The notes under the pieces are model-generated. The model made no database searches. It worked only from the letters and a program-made list of their open reading frames with translations, and was not told the DNA's origin. A stretch of DNA of 5,550 bases. Origin: a bacterium. GTDB taxonomy: Bacteria > Planctomycetota > J058 > JAJDCP01. Within the stretch, counting starts at the first letter, position 1. Every line of letters begins with the position of its first letter. Shown here one piece after another: positions 1 to 4,406 of this stretch. The position numbers were made by a program, and so were the translations under genes. Location of the stretch: positions 1 through 5,550 of the forward strand of contig JAUIEM010000516.1 in the NCBI GenBank assembly GCA_030428695.1. Reading direction: 5' to 3'.

Positions 1-47
1 TGCTGGAGGGCACCCGCAAGATGGATCGGGAAAAAGGCAACCGATGA
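1..47 (+). CDS. 3' end of an upstream gene, probably pcm (protein-L-isoaspartate O-methyltransferase), partial
   Basis: An open frame enters the window and ends at TGA 45-47; the readable tail is LEGTRKMDREKGNR. Its stop overlaps the ATG of the next gene (ATGA at 44-47), a sign of translational coupling. Identity rests mostly on context: gammaproteobacteria often have surE, pcm, a YqaA-type gene, nlpD and rpoS in this order, and Pcm proteins commonly end near a VPL-type strand, which the leading xLEG would fit. Pcm repairs isoaspartyl residues in damaged proteins using S-adenosylmethionine. With fourteen residues visible no domain can be confirmed; SurE is the other candidate. Confidence 0.5.
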   Translation, partial: LEGTRKMDREKGNR

Positions 48-619
48 AGTTATTCGCGCCGTTGCTTGACCGGGTGCTGTTGTGGTCCAGACACCCGCAC
101 GCGCCGTGGTATCTGTCCGGATTAAGTTTTGCGGAGTCGTCGTTTTTCCCTATACCGCCGGATGTCATGTTGGCTCCGATGGTGGTGGCTCAACCGCACA
201 AGGCCTGGCGGTTTGCGTTGCTCACCACATTGGCATCATTGGCCGGCGGTGTCGCAGGGTTTGCATTGGGTGTGTGGGCGATAGAAGCGATCGTGCCGTT
301 ACTGGATAAATTCGGCTACACAGACGCTTATGCCCGTGCCAGTGAGTGGTTTGCAATCTGGGGTTTTTGGGCTGTACTTGCCGCTGGTTTTTCGCCCATA
401 CCCTATAAAGTATTTACCATTACAGCGGGTGCAATGGCGATGCCGCTGCTGCCCTTTGTTCTGGCTTCGTTGATTGGCCGCGGCGCGCGATTCTACCTGG
501 TGGCCGGATTGTTGTACTGGGGCGGGCCGCGCTTCGAGGCAATATTGCGTCGCTATGGTGAATGGCTGGGGTGGCTGGTTGTCGGCCTGCTGGTGCTGGC
601 CTATTTTTTATTACGGTAG
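44..619 (+). CDS. yqaA: YqaA/DedA-type (SNARE-associated, VTT domain) inner-membrane protein
   Basis: This is a 191-residue, strongly hydrophobic protein with several likely membrane-spanning or re-entrant stretches (about residues 22-48, 56-82, 103-135, 137-160 and 172-190). Two family marks are visible: FAESSFFPIPPD at 29-40, with the acidic and proline residues of the first re-entrant loop, and GFSPIPYKVFTITAG at 115-129, the second proline-containing loop. GRGARF at 144-149 supplies the conserved glycine/arginine pair that follows. DedA relatives are linked to membrane lipid transport and envelope integrity, but the substrate of this branch is not known to me. The ATG overlaps the previous stop, and the next gene starts six bases after the TAG, so the three genes look like one operon. 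Length is normal for the family and there is no sign of damage. Codon use matches the nlpD fragment and differs from everything beyond about 970. Confidence 0.88.
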   Translation: MKLFAPLLDRVLLWSRHPHAPWYLSGLSFAESSFFPIPPDVMLAPMVVAQPHKAWRFALLTTLASLAGGVAGFALGVWAIEAIVPLLDKFGYTDAYARASEWFAIWGFWAVLAAGFSPIPYKVFTITAGAMAMPLLPFVLASLIGRGARFYLVAGLLYWGGPRFEAILRRYGEWLGWLVVGLLVLAYFLLR

Positions 620-625
620 TAAGCA

Positions 626-1378
626 GTGATGTGTCGGATACCGGTTTTAAAGCGCGTGATGCGCTGCTTAGCGGTGTTGTCAGGCTGCCTGTTACTGATG
701 TCGTGCACCAATGCACTGCGTTGGACGCCCGAGTATCACACCGTGCGAGCGGGCGAAACGCTGTATTCCATCGCGATGCGCTACAACCTGGATCATCGCT
801 ATTTGGCGCAATGGAATGGCCTGGGTGATGGAACTTACATCCGTCAGGGTCAGAAGCTACGATTAAAACCCGGCAAAGTGCAGACTGGCGCAGCGCCTCC
901 GCGTGCCAAAGCCATGCCGGTAAAGGCATGGCCTGCGCCTCGATGGAGCTGGCCGACCGCCGGTCAGGTCGCGGCGCTCAAAAGCCCGGCGGTGAACGTG
1001 CGCAACCTCGGCCACACGCGGCTGCGGGCCGCCGGCGCCATCTTTGTCGGCCGCCTCAACATGCACGAGTTCGCCTACGGCATCACGAGCGAAGGCTCCG
1101 CCTTCGGTGCAGTCAGAACTCCCTATGATCCGAGCCGGACCCCGGGCGGCTCCAGCGGCGGCACGGGTGCCGCGGTGGCCGCGAACTTCGCGGCGGCAGG
1201 CATGGGCAGCGACACCTGCGGCTCGATCCGGATCCCGGCCGCGCACAACAACCTGGTCGGACTGCGCGGCACCCAGGGCCTGTCCAGCCGGCGCGGCATC
1301 ATCCCGCTCTCCCACACCCAGGACATCGGCGAGCGCGAAGAAGAGCTCGTCGACCTGGCGGTGGCGGAGGCGGATTAG
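626..1378 (+). CDS. Hybrid open reading frame: NlpD N-terminus joined in frame to an amidase fragment
   Basis: A 250-residue frame is open from GTG 626 (ATG at 629 is equally good and gives one residue less) to TAG 1376-1378. It is not a normal protein. Residues 1-115 are NlpD: lipoprotein signal, LysM domain and the first residues of the LytM domain. Residues 116-131 match nothing I recognise. Residues 132-235 are the centre of an amidase-signature enzyme, and 236-250 are an acidic tail unrelated to amidase. GC content and third-base preference change sharply across the first joint. The in-frame continuity is a one-in-three accident that need not mean function. Translated as is, the product would be a lipid-anchored LysM protein with a non-catalytic amidase remnant. 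I think it is an artefact or a broken locus and have listed the parts separately. Confidence 0.55.
   Translation: MMCRIPVLKRVMRCLAVLSGCLLLMSCTNALRWTPEYHTVRAGETLYSIAMRYNLDHRYLAQWNGLGDGTYIRQGQKLRLKPGKVQTGAAPPRAKAMPVKAWPAPRWSWPTAGQVAALKSPAVNVRNLGHTRLRAAGAIFVGRLNMHEFAYGITSEGSAFGAVRTPYDPSRTPGGSSGGTGAAVAANFAAAGMGSDTCGSIRIPAAHNNLVGLRGTQGLSSRRGIIPLSHTQDIGEREEELVDLAVAEAD
629..970 (+). pseudogene. nlpD: nlpD, truncated: lipoprotein signal and LysM domain without the LytM/M23 domain
   Basis: NlpD is an outer-membrane lipoprotein that activates the cell-separation amidase AmiC during division. Numbering from 626, the fragment shows a basic start (KR at 9-10), a hydrophobic core and a lipobox LMSC with Cys27 as the lipidated residue. 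A LysM peptidoglycan-binding domain follows at about 37-82 (YHTVRAGETLYSIAMRYN, then QWNGLGDGTYIRQGQKLRL). After a proline/alanine linker comes WSWPTAGQV at 107-115, the usual opening of the NlpD M23 domain. The expected continuation with the HN/H-type LytM motifs is missing; unrelated sequence starts within a few codons. ATG 629 is preferred because it keeps the positive n-region; ATG 659 would leave a very short signal. Position after a YqaA gene supports the name. In intact genomes rpoS and part of its promoter region follow. Confidence 0.82.
911..932. repeat. Perfect inverted repeat, 8-bp arms and 6-base loop, inside the nlpD linker
   Basis: GCCATGCC at 911-918 and its exact complement GGCATGGC at 925-932 flank the loop GGTAAA. 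The repeat lies in the codons for the NlpD linker (AKAMPVKAWPAP), about 40 bases before the point where NlpD homology ends. It has no T-tract and sits within coding sequence, so it does not look like a terminator. Confidence 0.6.
1019..1330 (+). pseudogene. Internal fragment of an amidase-signature family enzyme
   Basis: About 104 codons match the middle of amidase-signature hydrolases. They begin at RLRAAGAIFVGRLNMHEFA (hybrid residues 132-150), run through the glycine/serine motif TPGGSSGGTG (172-181) and GSDTCGSIRIPAA (194-206), and continue to VGLRGTQGLSSRRG and SHTQDIG at 235. In this family the Ser of the DTxGS motif is the nucleophile (Ser200 here) and the GGSSGG serines hold the bridging Ser, so both are present. 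The catalytic lysine, normally some 60 to 80 residues earlier in a KD-containing motif, is absent, as is everything after QDIG, where GGPxxRSV normally follows. Family members are usually 450 to 550 residues, so about a fifth remains and it cannot be active. Substrate cannot be inferred. GC content resembles the downstream pil genes. Confidence 0.85.
1331..1378 (+). other. Acidic C-terminal tail of uncertain origin, ending upstream of pilT
   Basis: After amidase residue QDIG the frame continues as EREEELVDLAVAEAD and stops at TAG 1376-1378. These residues do not fit the amidase family, but they would suit the C-terminus of a gene lying directly upstream of pilT. I infer that the third segment begins near 1331 and that this is the last of its previous gene. 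Fifteen residues are too few to name it, and chance coding in GC-rich DNA is not excluded. Confidence 0.25.
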
Positions 1379-1389
1379 TGCGGACGGCT

Positions 1390-1442
1390 GCGTGCGGATC
1401 GATCTCTGCGGGCGTGGACACCGCACGCGCGGGCGCCACGCC
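1390..1442 (+). promoter_or_regulatory. Interleaved inverted repeats upstream of pilT, possible RNA pseudoknot
   Basis: Two perfect inverted repeats are interleaved. Arm A GCGTGCGG (1390-1397) pairs with A' CCGCACGC (1421-1428), and arm B GGCGTGG (1411-1417) pairs with B' CCACGCC (1436-1442). The order A-B-A'-B' is that of an H-type pseudoknot, with connecting lengths of 13, 3 and 7 bases, which are sterically plausible for stems of 8 and 7 bp. Alternatively the two hairpins could exclude each other as a switch. The element ends 16 bases before the pilT ribosome binding site. A regulatory role is inference only, and short GC-rich arms can arise by chance. Confidence 0.3.
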
Positions 1443-1446
1443 TGAG

Positions 1447-1481
1447 CCGTACGCGCGCAGGAGGCGCCGGTGACCGTACGG
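1447..1481 (+). promoter_or_regulatory. Inverted repeat enclosing the pilT ribosome binding site and start codon
   Basis: CCGTACG (1447-1453) and CGTACGG (1475-1481) are exact complements separated by 21 bases. That loop contains both the Shine-Dalgarno AGGAGG and the GTG start. In RNA the hairpin would either display the start region in the loop or limit its access. The right arm overlaps pilT codons 2-4, so some of the match is constrained by coding. Confidence 0.3.
1459..1464 (+). promoter_or_regulatory. Ribosome binding site fixing the GTG start of pilT
   Basis: A full AGGAGG Shine-Dalgarno lies five bases before GTG 1470. No in-frame ATG stands nearby, and the protein from this GTG begins with the normal PilT opening (a short basic stretch, then LLDLVVDKGASDLHL), so the site decides the start. 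Confidence 0.8.
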
Positions 1482-2543
1482 ATCGACAAGCTGCTCGACC
1501 TCGTCGTCGACAAGGGCGCCTCCGACCTGCACCTGACCGTCGGAAGCCCACCGCTGCTGCGCCTGGACGGGCGGCTGCGGGCGGTCGGGCTGCCCGCGCT
1601 CAGCGCCGAGGACACGGTCGCGATCATGAAGGCGATCTCGTCCGAGCGGCGCCAGACCGAGCTCAGCGAGGCGGGCGGCTCCGACTTCGGCTTCACCTTC
1701 CGCGAGAAGGCCCGCTTCCGCGTCGCGATCTTCCGCCAGCGCGGTCACATCGGCCTGGTGCTGCGGCAGATCCCGAACCAGCTGCTGACCCTCGAGCAGA
1801 TCGGCTTGAACGCCCACGTCAAGAACCTGCTGTTCAAGCCGCGCGGGCTCTTCCTCGTCACCGGCCCGACCGGCAGCGGGAAGACGACGACCCTCGCCTC
1901 GGCGATCGACTTCATCAACACCGAGGTCGACCGGCACATCCTGACGATCGAAGACCCGATCGAGTACTACCACACCAACAAGAAATCGATCATCACCCAG
2001 CGCGAGATCGGGATCGACGTACCGAGCTTCACCGAGGCGATCCGGCGCGGCCTGCGCATGGACCCCGACGTGTTGCTGATCGGCGAGATGCGCGACCTCG
2101 AGACGATCTCTGCGGCGCTGACCGCCGCCGAGACCGGGCACCTGGTGTTCGCGACCCTGCACACCACCGGGGCGGCCGAGACCGTCAACCGCATCATCGA
2201 CGCCTTCCCGAGCTACCAGCAGGAGCAGGTGCGCGTGCAGCTCGCCCAGACGCTGCTGTGCGTGCTGTCGCAGACGCTGATTCCGCTCGCCAAGGGCAAG
2301 GGACGGGTGGCCGCCTTCGAGGTGATGACCAACCCGATGTCGATCGCCCACAGCATCCGCGAGAACAAGATCCACCGCATCGCGTCGATCATCCAGTCCT
2401 CGGCGCAGCACGGCATGATCCTGCTCGGCGACCATCTGTTCGAGCTGTTCTCTCGCAAGAAGATCAAGTACAAAGACGCCGTCCACGCGGCCCCGAACTC
2501 GACCGCGTTCGAGAAGCGGGTGCGCGAGTCGGGTCTGATCTGA
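1470..2543 (+). CDS. pilT: PilT, type IV pilus retraction ATPase
   Basis: PilT is a cytoplasmic hexameric ATPase at the pilus base that powers pilin disassembly, pulling pili in for twitching, attachment and DNA uptake. The 357-residue product has normal length. The N-terminal PAS-like domain carries KGASDLHLTVG at 15-25 and a DGRL turn at 33-36. The RecA-like domain shows Walker A GPTGSGKTT at 132-140, the Asp box LTIEDPIEY at 158-166, Walker B DPDVLLIGEMRD at 198-209 with catalytic Glu206, and the His box TGHLVFATLHT at 222-232. The C-terminal retraction motif, AIRNLIRE in classic PilT, appears as IAHSIRENK at 292-300, which separates it from assembly ATPases. The wording EYYHTNKKSIITQREIGIDV recalls planctomycete-type PilT (from memory). 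It starts at GTG behind a strong Shine-Dalgarno and ends 25 bases before pilB, so the two are probably cotranscribed. No damage seen. Confidence 0.95.
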   Translation: MTVRIDKLLDLVVDKGASDLHLTVGSPPLLRLDGRLRAVGLPALSAEDTVAIMKAISSERRQTELSEAGGSDFGFTFREKARFRVAIFRQRGHIGLVLRQIPNQLLTLEQIGLNAHVKNLLFKPRGLFLVTGPTGSGKTTTLASAIDFINTEVDRHILTIEDPIEYYHTNKKSIITQREIGIDVPSFTEAIRRGLRMDPDVLLIGEMRDLETISAALTAAETGHLVFATLHTTGAAETVNRIIDAFPSYQQEQVRVQLAQTLLCVLSQTLIPLAKGKGRVAAFEVMTNPMSIAHSIRENKIHRIASIIQSSAQHGMILLGDHLFELFSRKKIKYKDAVHAAPNSTAFEKRVRESGLI

Positions 2544-2568
2544 CCAGAGGAATCGAAGGGGAGGCCCG

Positions 2569-4254
2569 ATGCCCAAGCGCATAGGAGAGCTGTTCGTCGA
2601 TCTCGGAATCACCCTCGAGCGCGAGATCGATGACGCCCTGCTCCACCAACAGGACGAGGGCGGCATGCTGGGCGAGATCCTGATGAGCTTCGGCTACGTC
2701 ACCCAGGAGGATCTCGACTTCGCGCTCGCCGCCCAGTCCGGCCTCGAGATGGTCAGCCTCGACGGGTTGGAGATCCCCGAGGACATCATCCAGCGCGTGC
2801 CGGCGAGCATCGCCGATCAGTACAAGGTCGTCCCGGTGCGGGAGGAGAACGGCGCCCTCGTGCTCGCGATGGCCGACGCGAACAACCCGCACCTGATCGA
2901 CGAGATCCGCTTCATGCTCAACGTCGAGCTGCGCGGCGTGGTCAGCACGGCCGAAGGCGTCAACCGCGCGATCGAGCGCTACTACGGCGAGGAGCTCGGG
3001 CCGGGGCGGGCCGACCGCAGCGAGTTCGACGCCGACGACGTCACGATCATGGAGACCAACGAGAAGCAGGATCTCGAGGACCAGATGGTCAACGACACCG
3101 GCGTCGTCAAGCTGGTCAACATGATCCTCCTGCAGGCGATCAAGGACAAGGCGGCGGACGTCCACCTCGAGCCCTTCGAGAGCGACTTCAAGGTGCGCTA
3201 CCGCATCGACGGCGTGCTCTACGAGATGGTGCCGCCCCCCGCCCACCTCGCCTCGGCGATGACCTCGCGCGTCAAGGTCATGGCGCACCTCGACATCTCC
3301 GAGCGGCGCCTGCCCCAGGACGGACGTATCGAGCTGACCATCGGCGGCAAGCCGGTCGACCTGCGTGTGTCGACCCTGCCGACGATGTACGGCGAGAGCA
3401 CCGTCATGCGTATCCTCGACCGCTCGAACCTGTCGCTCGACCTCGAGAACGTCGGCTTCAAGAAGCGCGACCTCGAGGTGCTGCGCACCCTGATCCGCAA
3501 GCCGAACGGCGTGATCCTGGTGTGCGGGCCGACCGGCTCGGGGAAGACGACGACCCTGTACTCGGCGCTCGCAGAGATCAACACGCCCGACAAGAAGATC
3601 ATCACCTCGGAAGACCCGGTCGAGTACGACCTCGACGGCATCATCCAGGTCGCGATCCAGCCGGACATCGGCCTGACCTACGCGAGCATCCTGCGCGCCG
3701 TGCTGCGTCAGGACCCCGACGTGGTGTTCGTCGGCGAGATCCGCGACCACGAGACCGCCAGCATCGCGATCGAGGCGGCCCTGACCGGCCACCTCGTGTT
3801 CTCGACCCTGCACACCAACGACGCGCCCTCGGTCGTCGCCCGTCTCGCCGACCTGAACTGCGAGCACTTCCTGATCAGCGCGACCCTCGAGGCCGTCGTC
3901 GCGCAGCGTCTCGTGCGCAAGATCTGCAGCAACTGCAAGACCCGCTACACGCCGACCGACGAAGAGCTCGGCGAGCTCAGCCTGACCATCGGCGACGTCG
4001 AGGGCCGGGTCTTCCACTACGGCAAGGGCTGCAAGAAGTGCAACGACACCGGCTACAAGGGCCGCTCGGCGCTGTTCGAGATCATGATCGGCTCCGACAG
4101 CGTCAAAGAGGCGATCCTAAACGGGGCGACGACCAACGACCTGCGCCGGGTCGCGATGAGCGCGGGGATGAAGACCCTGCGCGAGGCGGGCCTGGAGTCG
4201 ATCTACGACGGAGTCACGACGATCGAAGAGGTCGTCAAGGAGACCACGGTCTGA
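2569..4254 (+). CDS. pilB: PilB/GspE-type extension ATPase with N-terminal MshEN (c-di-GMP-binding) domain
   Basis: This is the assembly motor that hydrolyses ATP to push pilins into the growing pilus through PilC. The 561-residue protein is of usual length. Residues 4-27 and 33-56 are two successive 24-residue MshEN motifs (R-I-G at 4-6, G13, L24, Q27; L-G at 34-35, G42, L49, L53, Q56) with a five-residue spacer. The N2 domain follows (KAADVHLEPFE at 194-204, RLPQDGRI at 247-254), then Walker A GPTGSGKTTT at 320-329, Asp box ITSEDPVEY at 345-353, Walker B DPDVVFVGEIRD at 382-393 with Glu390, and His box TGHLVFSTLHTND at 406-418. Cys453, Cys456, Cys488 and Cys491 form the zinc-binding tetracysteine site of extension ATPases. 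ATG 2569 stands four bases after AAGGGGAGG. A T2SS GspE role is possible, but the neighbouring pilT favours a type IV pilus. Confidence 0.93.
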   Translation: MPKRIGELFVDLGITLEREIDDALLHQQDEGGMLGEILMSFGYVTQEDLDFALAAQSGLEMVSLDGLEIPEDIIQRVPASIADQYKVVPVREENGALVLAMADANNPHLIDEIRFMLNVELRGVVSTAEGVNRAIERYYGEELGPGRADRSEFDADDVTIMETNEKQDLEDQMVNDTGVVKLVNMILLQAIKDKAADVHLEPFESDFKVRYRIDGVLYEMVPPPAHLASAMTSRVKVMAHLDISERRLPQDGRIELTIGGKPVDLRVSTLPTMYGESTVMRILDRSNLSLDLENVGFKKRDLEVLRTLIRKPNGVILVCGPTGSGKTTTLYSALAEINTPDKKIITSEDPVEYDLDGIIQVAIQPDIGLTYASILRAVLRQDPDVVFVGEIRDHETASIAIEAALTGHLVFSTLHTNDAPSVVARLADLNCEHFLISATLEAVVAQRLVRKICSNCKTRYTPTDEELGELSLTIGDVEGRVFHYGKGCKKCNDTGYKGRSALFEIMIGSDSVKEAILNGATTNDLRRVAMSAGMKTLREAGLESIYDGVTTIEEVVKETTV

Positions 4255-4279
4255 TTCCAAGGTCGCGGGATTTTCCCTT

Positions 4280-4306
4280 TTGCCGCCCCCTCGTGGATGG
4301 TCTAAT
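4280..4306 (+). promoter_or_regulatory. Weak sigma-70-like promoter candidate in the pilB-pilC gap
   Basis: In the most AT-rich stretch of the downstream segment, TTGCCG (4280-4285, 4 of 6 to the -35 consensus) precedes TCTAAT (4301-4306, 5 of 6 to the -10) with 15 bases between them. The spacing is short; TAATAA at 4303-4308 would give 17 bases but a poorer match. It could give pilC its own transcript apart from pilT and pilB. The 148-base gap holds no convincing terminator, so readthrough from pilB is also likely. Confidence 0.22.
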
Positions 4307-4328
4307 AAAAAACCTGCACCGATGTTCG

Positions 4329-4406
4329 ATGCGCGTCACCCTCGACGGAGTACCTGAAGTGCGGTACGCGCCACGCAATCACCTCATCTCATACGGGGCT
4401 GCATGA
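4329..4406 (+). CDS. Possible 25-codon leader ORF overlapping the pilC start
   Basis: An ATG at 4329 opens a 25-codon frame that begins MRVTLDGVPEVRYAP and stops at TGA 4404-4406, overlapping the pilC ATG at 4403 in an ATGA arrangement. Such overlaps often mark translational coupling, so a leader peptide is conceivable. I see no clear Shine-Dalgarno before it, the bulged hairpin lies within it, and the peptide resembles nothing I know. The frame is also an extension of a chance frame within pilB, so it may be a coincidence. Confidence 0.12.
   Translation: MRVTLDGVPEVRYAPRNHLISYGAA
4331..4371 (+). repeat. Bulged inverted repeat in the pilC leader
   Basis: GCGCGTCACC (4331-4340) pairs with GGTACGCGC (4363-4371), giving nine base pairs with one bulged C and a 22-base loop. 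A competing smaller hairpin is formed by GTACC (4350-4354) and GGTAC (4363-4367). It ends 31 bases before the pilC start. No U-tract follows, so it is not a terminator of the usual kind; a role in message stability or translation is possible but unproven. Confidence 0.3.

Noticed and set aside
1019..1330. Functional standalone amidase or GatA gene
   Set aside because: Only about a fifth of the family length is present, the catalytic-lysine region and C-terminal part are missing, and no independent start with a ribosome binding site was seen.
960..1380. Mobile element as the cause of the joint
   Set aside because: I found no transposase or integrase coding, no terminal inverted repeats and no target-site duplication flanking the amidase fragment.
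1299..2666. Long minus-strand frame opposite pilT (455 codons)
   Set aside because: It is antisense to pilT, crosses gene boundaries and has biased composition without motifs, so it is a shadow frame.
2464..4017. Long open frame on the minus strand opposite pilB (517 codons)
   Set aside because: It lies opposite a clearly identified pilB; in GC-rich DNA the antisense frame stays open by codon bias. The protein is low-complexity, rich in D, V, L, R and H, with no recognisable domain.
4267..4280. GGGA-TTT-TCCC followed by T residues after pilB, terminator-like
   Set aside because: A four-base-pair stem with a three-base loop is too weak for an intrinsic terminator.
3522..4406. Second plus-strand frame within pilB (294 codons)
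   Set aside because: It is arginine- and aspartate-rich out-of-frame translation of pilB. Only its final 25 codons lie in the intergenic gap, and these are listed separately as a weak leader ORF.
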